Assembly (NCBI RefSeq): GCF_027887165.1
Contig: NC_077228.1
Location: 180,607,697 to 180,671,696, forward strand
Direction of reading: 5' to 3'
Source of the DNA: Monodelphis domestica
Taxonomy: Eukaryota; Chordata; Mammalia; Didelphimorphia; Didelphidae
Length of the DNA: 64,000 nt
The notes under the pieces were generated by a model that was given only the letters and a program-made list of their open reading frames with translations, was not told where the DNA came from and searched no databases. Shown here piece by piece: positions 23,216-34,747 of the stretch; position 1 is the first letter of the stretch; each line of letters starts with the position of its first letter. The position numbers and the translations under genes are program-made.

Positions 23216-23408
23216 AAGAAATCATTGCCTTTTTTTTTTTGCTGTAAATACTCTACTCATCTACTGTATCATGGACCATCACAGTCATCTGTACTTTTGC
23301 CTTGCCACTAGACTTCCATGACTTTGGAAGACAGAGGGAGGCTTTGTAGTACTTTGTACAGCTGCCTCACTTTAGTTCAATTTATGTGTGTCAAAAATAT
23401 GACATCAC

Positions 23409-23610
23409 GGGGGCAGCTGGGTGGCTCAGTAGATTGAGAGCCAGGCCTAGAGACTGGAGGTCCTAGGTTCAAATCTGGCCTCAGACACTTCCCAGCTGTG
23501 TGACCCTGGGCAAGTCACTTCACCCCCACTGCCTAGCCCTTACCACTCTTCTGCCTTGGAACCATTACACAGTATTGATTCCAAGGCAGAAGGTAAGGGT
23601 TTAAAAAAAA
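23409..23610 (+). mobile_element. Full-length WSINE1-like SINE with target duplication
   Basis: Complete copy from ggggcagctgggtggctcag to gaaggtaagggtttaaaaa. The direct repeat atgacatcac lies at 23399-23408 and 23611-23620. Box-A-like (tggctcag) and box-B-like (ggttcaaatc) segments are intact. The 34 nt just upstream, including the left duplication copy, recur in reverse at 49669-49702 next to another SINE head. Confidence 0.9.
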
Positions 23611-23620
23611 ATGACATCAC

Positions 23621-25099
23621 CCGTGATCATCTCTTTGAGTACAAAGACAACAACCAACCAAATGCTCTATCCTAAGGGGAAGAGTAGAAGTAGGGCAAAG
23701 AGAAGATAATCTGATTTTCAAAGGGATGATTAGATTGGTTCTGAACTGGCATTCATAGAACTGGAGGATATACTCTATCAATCCTGTCCGTCTCCAACCA
23801 CTTGAGTATCTTGGTTACTACTGAGCTCCTTCAGCATACAAGTTCACCTTGGCAGTTTCAAGCTGAAGAGTAGCTAGTCTGAGATGGCTGTCACAGAGGC
23901 TGAGAGAATGATGATGTTTGCAAAGGTGTTTTAAGGATGGAGGAGGGTTCAGCATTAAATCAGTTCTATTCTAGGCCTAGTTACCAGTAGATGACTTAGT
24001 GTTGGAGAATTAGACCTTCTAAAGCAAGGCACTAGAAAATATCAGTTATCATTAATGTCCAAGTCATGTCTTGTGCACCATCTTCCTTAAAAGCATAAAT
24101 GAAGCCCAACATAACTTTGTCTCCATCAGGCCTACTACTGCAAGTCCTACAAATTCAATTAAGGCCAAGTCCTTCTCATCCCTGGGTAACTATTCTATCA
24201 GGAGGAAGTCCATTCTGTCTCAATCCTCTTTTGACACTCTAAAAGTCAAAGCAAGCCATGGCCCAGCTCAGGACAAAGTTTCTGCAGGTAGCTTGTATGC
24301 CAGGAGCTTAAAACAAGGATAGGGGTTGATCGTGGACCTTGAAGGATGTACAGAGGTGCATAGGCAAGGCCTTTCTTCCCATCCATCTCTTAAGGAGCCT
24401 CCAGTATCCACCTGGTCAAAACAAGACTAAATTACTCATAGAATCATTGTTCTGCCTTATCCTCCCAAAAGAGAAGTTTAGCCAGATTCTAGGATGAGTG
24501 CATTCTGGGACTGGTAGATTGCCAGGTATAGCTTTGGGTTTGATTGTCCAAGATGAAGTGCTCTAAGGGGACTTTTGAAGTATGGGATTTTTATATGCTT
24601 TCAAACTGAGTGAGGAGGAAAGATTACACCAGTTTACAGTATTAAGGAGCATCTCAGTAGAAATTAAACACTACAGCATGACCAGTTGTGGATACATTTT
24701 AAGATGTGGCTACACACCAGGAAAATATGGCACTATTTAATTAGGATTCAATGGGGGAACACTAGAATTGTGGTACAGAAACAATTCCAGCAATACAAAC
24801 TGGTGGTAGAGTACATAAAGGAATAAGAACAATTCTGAATCACAGAATTCTGTAGCATGCAATATAACACTGAGTAATTCCAGGAGGAGGATAAAGGGTG
24901 ACTTCTGAGGAATAGAGTTGGGCAGCTGAGGGGGTTCATTCTACATGACCTCAGTCCTGTAAGGGAAGTAGAAAGCTAACTCATTTGGGAAGCCTCAGAG
25001 TAGAGGCATGAGGTTTTGGAAGTCACTGGAGGAATTAATCAGAAGATAAGGGTACAAACCTGTGGCAATTTGCTTACCATTTCAGGAAGGAGAAAAAGG
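23621..25099. other. No recognised gene
   Basis: Unique-looking sequence. The first 50 bp (cccgtgatcatctctttgag) belong with 23380-23408 to a host repeat or locus split by the SINE. The frame 24071-24322 (83 codons) has no motif. Confidence 0.35.
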
Positions 25100-25437
25100 A
25101 TGGAGAGAATTTGAAATTTTTATTTTTAAAATTATTAAATTAAATTTTTAGAAAATAAATGTTAAAAAGTATTACATGCAGAAGAAAGCATCCAATTTTT
25201 CACTTGTTTTGGGTCTGGGGTTTTGGTTTTATATGATTATTTATTTATAAAAATGAACAACAAGAAAGTGTTTTGCATGATAATACATGCATAACCCAAA
25301 TCAAATTGCTTGCTAGTTCCAGGAGGAGAAAGGGAAGAAAGGGTGACAATTTGGATCATATAGCTTCAGAAAACTTATTTGGAACCTTGTTAATACATGT
25401 AATTAGTTTAAAAAAGAAAGAAAAAATTATGACAGAA
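25100..25437 (+). mobile_element. L1/HAL1 3' end fragment
   Basis: Has gtgttttgcatgataatac, aaatcaaattgcttgctag, a purine-rich stretch and an A-rich end, like the copy at 2245-2610. Confidence 0.7.
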
Positions 25438-25467
25438 TTTGAGGAAAATATTTTAAAGAAGTTAATG

Positions 25468-25652
25468 GGGGGCATCTGAGTAGCTCAGTGGATTGAGAGC
25501 CAGGCCTAGAGATGGGAGGTCCTAGGTTCAAATCTGGTTTCAGACACTTCCCAACTGTGTGACCCTGGGCAAGTCACTTGACCCCCAATCCCTAGCCCGT
25601 ACCACTCTTCTGCCTTGGAGCCAATATACATATACAGTATTGACTCCAAGAC
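25468..25652 (+). mobile_element. WSINE1-like SINE that seeded a microsatellite
   Basis: From gggcatctgagtagctcag through ccaggcctagagatgggag and gtgaccctgggcaagtcac to tattgactccaagacagaa. Where an A-rich tail would normally stand, the purine tract begins. Confidence 0.9.
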
Positions 25653-25670
25653 AGAAGGGGGGAGGAGGAA

Positions 25671-25705
<35 letters not shown>

Positions 25706-25968
25706 AGAAGAAGAAGAAGAAGAAGAAGAAGAAGAAGAAGAAGAAGAAGAAGAAGAAGAAGAAGAAGAAGAAGAAGAAGAAGAAGAAGGAGGAGGAGGAG
25801 GAGGAGGAGGAGGAGGAGGAGGAGGAGGAGGAGGAGGAGGAGGAGGAGGAGGAGGAGGAGGAGGAGGAGGAGGAGGAGGAGGAGGAGGAGGAAGAGGAGG
25901 AGGAGGAGGAGGAGGAGGAGGAAGAGGAGGAGGAGGAGGAAGAGGAGGAGGAGGAGAAGAAGAAGAAA
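25653..25968 (+). repeat. (GAA)n(GGA)n homopurine tract, 316 nt
   Basis: Every base from 25653 to 25968 is A or G. About 35 GAA units run from 25683 to 25788. About 34 GGA units follow to near 25890, then GGA with scattered GAA. The long open frames across it (poly-Arg, poly-Glu, poly-Ser and so on) are artefacts of the repeat. Such tracts can form triplex DNA and pause polymerases; that is known of GAA repeats, not shown here. Confidence 0.97.
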
Positions 25969-26080
25969 TTAAGGGTACAGAAAAGTGGGAGAAGAGAAGT
26001 TGGAGAAGCCTCAGAACAGGAACTATCAAAGTAATACAAAGGAAATTTTGTTCAGAGAAGCAATCAGCTGGAGAAGTTAA

Positions 26081-26302
26081 AGATTTCTTGTCACAATTTC
26101 TCTCTGCAAATTTAGATACATCATTGGTGGTCAGATGACAAAGAAAACAGAAGTCAAAGCTACCAAACCTGGAGAAAGTAGGTCTAGAGAAATGGATCCA
26201 ATTCTCTTGCTCCTAAAACCAGTTTTCAATGAAGAGGAGAGTGAACCAGAGGAAATGCCTCCAGAGAAAGAACATCAGCCAAAAAAAAAAACCCTCTTTT
26301 AA
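26081..26302 (+). other. Unassigned 73-residue open stretch, possible retrocopy debris
   Basis: The frame runs from after a stop at 26078 to a TAA at 26300. From the Met at 26132 it encodes 56 residues starting MTKKTEVKATKPGESRSREM, with an acidic stretch EEESEPEEMPPEKE and a final KKKTLF. It looks more protein-like than the neighbouring frames, but I recognise no family and chance is possible. Confidence 0.2.
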
Positions 26303-27483
26303 TAAAGGAAAACATGGATTTTCTGATAAGCAGAAGCTGTGAGATAAAATGTACAATCTCACTTGGAAGTTTTCCCTGACCAAGATGATGACTAAACAAT
26401 GTTATTTGAGATTGGGGTTATGGAATGGCTGTGATGTTAAAAGAAACTGTTTTCTTTCTTTTTCTTGTAAAAGTGTAGGAGTGAATAGTGGTTAGCCCCA
26501 CATGTAGAAAGGGGCCCGTTTTATGGGTTACGAAGCCTGTCCTCATATGGCTTAAAGGAAAGCAGAACAGACATCTCTATCCTCTTCTCCTCCTACCCTT
26601 CTCCAAGGGAGATTTTCTTTCCTGCCAGGAGGAGATACTTTTTCTGGAGGCCACTCTCCTCTTCTCACAGAGGCAGAATGCTGGACTAAAAGTATGTCTA
26701 TCTGTTCCCTTAAATATTATTCATCTATGGGGCTTGATCAGGTTCCATCTAACTTCTGACTGCTTCATCATTTTGGGGTTGGGGGAACCCAAAGATCCAT
26801 ATCCAAGAATTTACCTCTTCCTCATCTAACACCAGTTCTACAATGAGCATACAACACAAACCCATTTATCCAAATCATAGCAAAGCAGAAATTAGAGAAG
26901 TATACATGGGAGAATATATATATATTCCAAACTAGAATAAAGGAGCTCCTATTGGGAAATAATTCAGCTCCCTCAAGAAAGTCCTGGATCTCACTTAAAA
27001 AGAACCTAGCCCCACTCCAAGTCTCTAGGATAGAAAGATGGGACATGGTGCAACCTAATGTGTGTTTAACCTTTTCCATTTTATCTCTTGAAGCTGGAAC
27101 CCAATAACAACCAAAGCAACTTGATATTCAAAGAACACTTGAAGCTTGACCAGTTCCCAAAGATGGGGTAGGGGACTGGGGGGATAACAGATGAGAACTG
27201 AAGTTCTCTCTCACCAACTCTACCTTGTCTGTCAGACACAGGACAAGGCATTACTTTTTAGCAATAAAGAGAAAGTCCTGTACTAATGGGCTTTGGGACA
27301 GAAGTTATATAAGAATGGTATAACTATCTATGAAGACATTTTTTAAAAATGAGTTGTTTACTAATAAATGTTTTAAATTAGAGACATTTTCTTTCATATA
27401 CATATTTCTTGATATTTCCTAGTTTTGTGTGATTCGATTCAAATGGTTACAGATAATAAAGTCAATAATAGTATGTTTTTAAA
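26303..27483. other. No recognised feature
   Basis: Mixed sequence. The frame 26488-26829 (113 codons, +) shows no domain. Confidence 0.35.
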
Positions 27484-28085
27484 ATTCAATTTTTTTTGTC
27501 AGATCCAAATTCCACCCTCTTTTCCCCTCTATTCATCTTCCAAACCACTGAGAATACAAGAAAAACAATGCTCATTATAAATATGCATAGCCATGAAAAC
27601 AAATTTCAGCATTGGCCATATAAAGAAAAAGAGAGGACAAGAAACAGAAAGAAAGGACGAAAAGATGTTTCTATCTGCACTGAGTCTTTCCTTTATCTGA
27701 AGATGGATAGCACATTTTGTCATAAGTCCTCTAGAACTGAGGTTGGTTAATATGTTGATCAGAATTCATAAGTCTTTCAAAGTTAATTATCTTTGCAATA
27801 TTGTTCTCTTGGCCCACTTTATTTTGCATCAGTTCATAGAAGTTTTCCCCATTTTTTAAAAAAGCATCCCCTTCATCATTTCTTGTAGTACAACAGTATT
27901 CAGTCACATTAATAGACCATAACTTGTTCTACCCAATCTACCCAATTAAAGGATAAAGTTTCCAATTATTTGCCACCATAGAAAGAACTGCTACAAATAC
28001 TTTTGTACATATGGACACTTTTCCTCTTTCTCTTACCTCTTTAGGTTATAGGCTTAGCAGCATTGCTGGATTGTTAGAGGGATGG
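27484..28085 (-). mobile_element. L1 3' region, minus strand
   Basis: Antisense L1 blocks in order: ctgaagatggatagcacat, gtcataagtcctctagaac, cattgttctc-like region, acaacagtattcagtcac and ggataaagtttccaattat. Diverged and without visible ends. Confidence 0.7.
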
Positions 28086-28397
28086 TTGACATTATTACTG
28101 GTCCCCAAGAATGTCAGGAAATGGGGTTATGAGATAAGTACTAAAGCTAATGAAAAAGAATAATCTAGCATTGGGAATCAGAAACAAAGATATGTAGAGG
28201 GTGGTGAAAAGTGACTTATACAGACTTTGAATGAAGAAAAATCATAAAGAGATGACAGTAAAAGAAAAATCTGGAAGCTATGTGGGGGAACAAGAAAAAT
28301 GTCTCTACTGCTAAGAGTTGCAAAGGATGTGGCTTCTGTACCATACAGATCAGTTTCTGTTAGAGCAACATGGAAGAAATGTTGGTTTAAAAGTTCA

Positions 28398-28505
28398 AGG
28401 ATAATAATAATATCTAGCATTTACATAGTATTTTAAGGTTTGCCAAGTACCTAATGTATATTATCCCATTTGATCCTCACAATACCATAAGGTAAATGTT
28501 AGAAT
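28398..28505. mobile_element. MIR-class SINE fragment
   Basis: Has atctagcatttacatagta, attttaaggtttgccaagta and ttatcccatttgatcctcac. Confidence 0.75.
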
Positions 28506-28965
28506 AAAGGGGATAGTATTGAAAATAGAGTGGAAGTTCTGATTGATATTGTTGTAGAAAGGACTGACTAATGGATATACTAAGGAGGAAGAAGGGATCA
28601 GAATAAGGGTGAAGGCTAAGGAGAAGGTAATATGGGGATACCACTTACACCCAAAGTGGTGAGGCTAAATGGTGGAAACTGGGAAGCTAGTAAAACAGAA
28701 GGAAGGTTGGTGTAGTATGCTCTGTAGGAAGAATTTAATCAGAGGATGTTCAGTTAGAGATTTAATTTAGAACACTGCTGTTTGTGCCTCCACACTTTTT
28801 CCTCTAAGCATGCTATGACTTTCTGAGGGAGCAGGACCTCAAAACTCAGAGCTCTAGGCTTCTAGATTCTAGGGAGATGGTGATGGGAGTGGGGGGTGAG
28901 ACAGATTAAGTTTATAAAGTACCTTCCTTGCTTTTTCATATATAATATTGTTAAGCTCTCTGTCA
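28506..28965. other. Degraded sequence
   Basis: Purine-rich, vaguely like the ancient dispersed repeat, with no clear assignment. Confidence 0.3.
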
Positions 28966-29125
28966 GGGATTCTTAGTCCTGTGCTTCATCAACTTTTTAA
29001 AACAACATTTTTATAACTGTATTTTGAAATAATTGGTTTCCTTTGCAAGTCTATGTATTTATTTTTATGCAACTAAAAGTATTTCTAGAAGGGATCCATA
29101 GGTTTCACCAAACTGCTAAAGAGGT
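28966..29125. mobile_element. Small element related to 8189-8370
   Basis: Shares agggattcttagtcc at one end and gatccataggtttcacc at the other with the element at 8189-8370, with similar AT-rich middle sequence. Likely the same old non-autonomous family. Confidence 0.45.
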
Positions 29126-29135
29126 TCAGCGCAGG

Positions 29136-29138
<3 letters not shown>

Positions 29139-29203
<65 letters not shown>
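29139..29203. repeat. (AC)n microsatellite, about 32 units
   Basis: Uninterrupted alternating ac from 29139 to 29203. The minus-strand frame 29116-29331 with a Cys/Val run is a repeat artefact. Confidence 0.97.
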
Positions 29204-29209
<6 letters not shown>

Positions 29210-30670
29210 ATCCCTCGATCTAGATTAACCAATGCTAAGCACATTAATAGATAAAGTGAAACGATCTTTACTAATAAAATAACATCTGATATATCTCTGA
29301 TACAACTTCTTGTCTCTTGATGTGACACCACAGCATGATTAAAGTTTAGTGATTCTTATTCAAGTACAGTTAAAGTTACCCCTGATATCCTTCTTTCATC
29401 CAGATCTATTCTATGCTCTTTCATCTACTTACCTAACTTATACGGTGATCACCATAAAACTTCCTGGTTTCATCTGTTGAATGGTAGTCATTAATCAGAT
29501 GACTGTGTTCATTCAGGATGCAGTGAAAAGATTACCAACTCAAGATTTTATTATTTAATTAATTATTAATTATTAAGATAATACTACATCTTCTTATCTG
29601 TAAAATGGGAACAAATGCCTTGTAAGATTTTTATAAGTGCTTTATAAACCTCAATTCACTATTATAATTATTATGGTCGCTGTGAAATACCATGCCATGA
29701 TTGCTCAGCACTCAAGTCCAAGACACACTAAATTCCATCTGAGAGATATTCACAGAAAATGTTGATACCAAAATGTTTTATCTAATTTTAACTGATTCAA
29801 TAATGGCTAAGATTGCAATAAAATTTTTAAAAAGTTGTCACTATTTTAAACACTGAACCTCTAATAGATGCCATTACTTCTTTTGCTCCATGCCCAAGCC
29901 TTTTGGTGGAGCTTCAAAAAGATGGGTTTAACTTAGTCCCAATCTGTAATAGTAATTAGAAACTTATCATAGTGTAATAATTCCAATATTATATTTCATT
30001 ATAAAGCACTCATTAATATTCTCATCTTAAGTTAGTAATCTTTCACTGCAACCTGAATGACACACTCATCTAATTAATGACTACCATTTTATAGAAGAAC
30101 TTTGACTGTACCAACTCAGATACATTTTTCTGACCTGATATTTGGAATCTTATCCATTTTTTTAGTGTATCAACAACAAAAATATGTTTTTAGAGGAGGG
30201 GGGACTTAGAATAGGTTGAAATTGTTATTTGTTCTTACTTCCCAGAAAAAATAATTTTTAAAACAGCCTCTTCTGCTGAGATGATAAAATATAGCCATAA
30301 CATTTTCTTCTGTAGGCAATGGATAGAGTTAAAGAACCAGGCAGTCTGTGTCATCCTCCTCTTAGGTAATGTATCTATTGAGCACACTTGTATAACTCAT
30401 TCCCTTCTCTTCCTTGTGGACATAGTTTCCCTATAATTCATTCCTCTTTAGGGGTCTGGCTTGCTTTTCATCTGCTTTTCATCTGCAGTCAAGGAAAGTA
30501 CTGCCAACTTGCAGCCTAGAAATCTATGAATCCTTAATTCATATGCTGAGCTTGTAACAGGTCAATACTTCTGTCCTACATTGTGTAGTTGTTTTTAATT
30601 GGCTCCCAAGGCCCCAGATTTATTCTAAACCAAATGTTTCAGTATCTCTAGAAAGATGAATACAAAGATG
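29204..30670. other. No recognised gene
   Basis: AT-rich, low-repeat sequence with no long frame. An alternating ttaattaattattaatt stretch lies near 29553-29575. A short tandem (cttttcatctg twice) occurs near 30467-30488. Confidence 0.4.
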
Positions 30671-33010
30671 AAACTGGTGGGGTGGTGGAACAAGATGGCA
30701 GAGAAGTTATACCCTCTGAACAACTATGATATAATAGCTCAGAATGAATTTTGGAGCAGCATAACTATATAAAGACAGGGTGAAATAATTTTCAGTTCAC
30801 TTAGAAAGTTGGCCTAAAAGATCTATTGCACCAGGGTGGAAGTGGAATAAGGCAGCCAAAGCAGGCACCACCACTGTGACAGGTCTTGGGTGTAGCTGAA
30901 TCAGCAGCAAATGTTCCCTAAGCTCACAGAGGTTAAGGTGAGGTCAGACAGCTTCTCAGAAGATTAGAGGGGTCTCCTTTGCTGTTTCTGATTGTAAGAC
31001 TTTGGTTCCATTGCTCATACACAGATCCAGGTTGCAGTCCTGGGCTACAGTCTTAGAGTGAGAAAGAGCACTAGCACTCACCAGCACTTGTGGCCACAGG
31101 GTAAGAGGGGACACTGGTCACAATTCCAAGGGGGAAAAGAATGCTTGGGATTGCTCATAGACTAGAAGAGTATTAAACACACCACTCTTTATCCCCTATC
31201 ACCTTGGAAGAACTGAAAACTTATAGGTCCCCAGAGCTATCTCTGAAGGCAGATACACAAAAGAACCTGAAGTCTGGAATCAGAACAGAGCCCAACTTTA
31301 ACAGTTTTTTAAGTTAAAAGAAAAAGGAAGAAAATGAGAAAACAACATAAAAAGGAACTTAACATAGAAAGTTATTTTGGTGATAAGAAAAATCAAAACA
31401 GAAACTCAGAAGAAGACAACAATGTCAATACTGCTGCATCCAAAGCCTCCAAAAGGAAAAATATGAATTGGTTTCAAGCCCAAAAAGAATTAGTGAAAGA
31501 GCTCAAAAATGATTTAAAAAATAAAATAAGAGAGGGAGAAAAAAATTGGGAAAAGAAATGAGAGTGATACAGGAAAATCATGAAAAAGGGCCAACACTTG
31601 GTAAAAGAGGCACTAAAAATAGTGAATAAGACTTTAAAAAACAGAATAGGACAATTGATAAAATAGGAACAAAAATCCACTGAGAACTTCTTAAAAAGCA
31701 GAATTGCTCAAATGGGGAAAAAATATACAAAAATGTACTAAAGAGAGCTTAAAAGGCAAAACTGACCACATAGAAAAAGAAGTACAAAACTTCACTGAGG
31801 AAAAGAACTCTTTAAAACTCTTTAAAAAGTAGAATTGCCCTAATGGAAAAGGAGATATAGAAACTCACTGAAGAAAATAGTTCTTTAAAAATTAGAATTG
31901 TGCAAGTGAAAACTAATGATCCCATGAGACATAAAAAAAAGGAAAAAATGGAAAAAATTAGAAGAAACTGTGGGATATCTTGTTGGAAAAACAACAGTAC
32001 TGGAAAACAAATCCAGGAGAGATAATCTAAGAATTACTAGACTACTTGAAAGTCAGAATTTTAAAAAGAGCTTAGACATCATCTTTTAGGAAATTATCAA
32101 GGAAAACTGCCTAGATATTCTAAAACCAAAGGGTAAAGTAGAAATTGAAAGAATCCACCAATCACTTCCTGAGGGGGATCCCAAAAAGATCATTCCTAAG
32201 AATATTACAGTCAAGTTCCAGAACTCCCAGGTCAAGGAGAAAATATTTATTGCAAGCAGGCAAAAAAAGAACAACCACCTCACTGCACCCCTACACTCCC
32301 CCCAACAATTTAAATAAATAATTAAAATATTAAATATTTTAAGCCACAGAATAACACAAGATTTAGCAGAGTCAATATTAAAGGACTGAAGGACCTGAAA
32401 TATGATACTCCAGAGGGCAAAGGAGCTAGGACTTCAGCCAAGAATCACTAACCTGGGAAAGCTAAATATAATCTTTCAGGGGAAAAAATAGGTATTCAAT
32501 GAAATAGAGAATTTTCAAACATTCCTGATGAAAAGACCAGAGCTGGATGGAAAATTTGACCATCAAATATAAGACTCAGGAGAAGTATAAAAAGATGAAC
32601 AGGAAAAAATAATAAAAAAGACATTCAGTAAGGTTAAACTCTTTAATACCTACATGGGAAGAAGATTCTTTTAACTCCTAAGATCTTTATCATTATTAGG
32701 GTACTTAGATGGAGTAAACAGAGACTGAAGGCAAGAGTGTGAGTTGAATATGATGGGATGATATCTAAAAAAATTAAAATTAAGGGGTTAGAAAGAATGC
32801 ATTAGGAGAAGGGGAAAGAGAGAAATAGAATGATGTAAATTACCTCATATAAAAAAGCCATGAAAGAGTTCTTACAGTGGAGAAGATGGGGGAGGTGGGG
32901 TGAGGAGCATACGAACTTTACTCTCTTTGGAACTGACTCAAAGAAGGAAGAACATACACAATAAAATGAGTTTAGAAAGTTATAATTAAGATTCTCTGGA
33001 GACTTTGCCA
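30671..33010 (+). mobile_element. HAL1/L1 element: 5'UTR and ORF1 region, decayed
   Basis: Starts with the L1-style ggtggaacaagatggcagag. ORF1-type coding follows from about 31334, with a coiled-coil-like Lys/Glu-rich part, then RRDNLRITRLLESQ near 32020 and ENCLDILKPKGKVEIER near 32105, which are typical of the ORF1 RNA-binding part. Frames are split by stops. The order after ORF1 (purine-rich, no ORF2 endonuclease) resembles half-LINE HAL1. A 75-codon piece is open at 31334-31561. Confidence 0.75.
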
Positions 33011-33344
33011 AGGTTCATGCTCACCTACTTGCCTCATCTCATTGTGATTCCAGCTCTAAAGAGACACTTCCTTTTCTATACCTAAAACTTTTATCTTTTG
33101 AGACTTCATTTTTCTGAGTCTCTCTGATTTGCTGAACTTGACCTCAGTCTGGGTCAGAAATCAATCTTCTAGATGCCAGGAGTCTCATGGGACAATAGGC
33201 AAACATCTTCCAGGTCCTAGGGAGCTATGAGGGCTTTTGGCATCCTCCCAGGGTGCACATATGCTTCCCATTATACAGATAAGCCTCATGACTTGTTCTT
33301 AACTCAATCAGAAGATGGGGTTGAATTGCAAACTCAAAAGAATG

Positions 33345-34320
33345 AGAATGGGTAGGCTGAGCTACTATAATAAAAATGACAATCCTACCAAAATTAATTT
33401 ATTTATTCAGTGCTATACCAATCAAACCACCAAAAGGCTATTTTATAGAACTAGAAAAAATAATAACAAAATTCATCTGGATGAACAAAAGCTTAAGAAT
33501 ATTAAGGGAACTAATGAAAAAAAATGTGAAGGATGGTGGATCAAGGATCTCAGCTTTTGGGATAAGAACTCACTATTTGACAAAAGCTACTAGAAATTTG
33601 GAAAACACTATGGTAAAAAATAGGTTTAGATCAATATCTCACACCCTATGCCAAGATAAAGTTGAACTAGGTATATGATTTAAACATAAAAAAGATAGCA
33701 TAAGTAAATTAGGGGAACATACAACCGTTTACCTGTCATATCTATGGAGAAGGAAAGAATTTATGACCAAATAAGAGATAGAAAACATTATAACAAATAA
33801 AATGAGTAATTTTGATTATATTAAATTTAAAAGGGTTTGCTCAAACAAAACCAATGCAACTAAGATTAGAAGGGAAACAACAAACTGGGGAAGTTTTTTA
33901 TACCAAATTTTTCTGATAAAGGTTTCATTTCTCAAATATATAAAGAACCAAGTCAAATTTATAAGAATCCTCACACCTATTGACTGGCCAATATGACTTA
34001 TATATGTAAAAAAATATCTAAAGCAGCACTTTTTGTGGGGGCAAGGAATTGGAAAGTGAGGGGATGCCCATCAATTGGTAATGGCTAAGTAACTGATTCT
34101 GAGTGTAATGTTATTGTGCTGTAAGAAATGATCAGCAGGAGAAGCTCAGAAAACCTGGAAGACTTACATGAACTGAAGCTGAGAAAAATAAGCAGAACTA
34201 GGAAAACATTGCGCACAGTGACAGGAATACTATCCAATAAGCAACTGTAAGTAACTTAGCTATTCTGAGCAATATAATGATCCAAAGCAATCCCAAAGGA
34301 CTCATAATAAAAAATACTAT
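33345..34320 (+). pseudogene. L1 ORF2 C-terminal fragment, split by the provirus
   Basis: Has [19 protein letters not shown] at 33376 and a later stretch matching the ORF2 end and early 3'UTR. The element continues after the provirus at 41602, which proves the L1 was there first. Several frameshifts and stops make it inactive. Confidence 0.8.
34317..34320. repeat. Target-site duplication (ctat), left copy
   Basis: The four bases ctat lie before the 5' LTR and again after the 3' LTR at 41598-41601. A 4-bp duplication is usual for gammaretrovirus-like integration. Confidence 0.8.
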
Positions 34321-34723
34321 TGACGTGAGGTAAACTAAGTCATTGACCAGAAGAATCTCTTTTTCCCTGGGAAAGTGGAAACCCTGTGAAGGTCAGCCAG
34401 CTCAGAATAGTTAGAATCCATGAGGAAATAATTCCCTTAGTGCCAGCAGCTAGAATGATATGTATGGAATGACTTGCACTCCACACCACTGACCAATATA
34501 GCTTCTAGATGATAAGGCTGCTCGCTCCATCAAGGTTATGTCTCATAATGAACATTGTTTGCTTTGTATCTTGCATAAAAGCTGCATTGTAACTTCAGTC
34601 TGGTGCAGCTTTCACTAGGAAGGTTAGCATGGCTGGTTAGGTATGTATTACTAATAAAAAATATTGGTTTTATTAATTGAACTTCTGGGTGTCCAGACTC
34701 ACTTTATGAAGTGCACCACCTCA
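34321..34723 (+). mobile_element. 5' LTR of class I endogenous retrovirus
   Basis: It starts tgacgtgagg and ends gcaccacctca. A TATA-like cataaaagctg lies near 34574 and aataaa near 34653, giving U3, R and U5 in the right order. It pairs with the LTR at 41179-41597. By eye the two differ at very roughly 8% of aligned positions plus several indels, so the insertion is not recent. Confidence 0.9.
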
Positions 34724-34725
34724 GA

Positions 34726-34747
34726 TGGAGGGAGGCCCCAGTGAGAT
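34726..34747 (+). promoter_or_regulatory. Primer binding site, threonine-tRNA type, disturbed
   Basis: Two bases after the LTR the sequence is tggagggaggccccagtgag. A tRNA-Thr primer site would read tggaggccccagcgag, so this copy appears to carry four extra bases and one change. The assignment rests on recalled tRNA-Thr(UGU) sequence and should be checked. Confidence 0.55.

Noticed and set aside
25653..25968. Possible CRISPR-like array
   Set aside because: The units are 3 bp with no spacers; it is a microsatellite in a marsupial genome.
25506..26039. Long open frames on both strands encoding Arg, Glu, Lys, Ser, Phe or Pro runs
   Set aside because: They are translations of the GAA/GGA tract in each frame and not genes.
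29116..29331. Minus-strand frame with a Cys-Val run
   Set aside because: It translates the (AC)n microsatellite.
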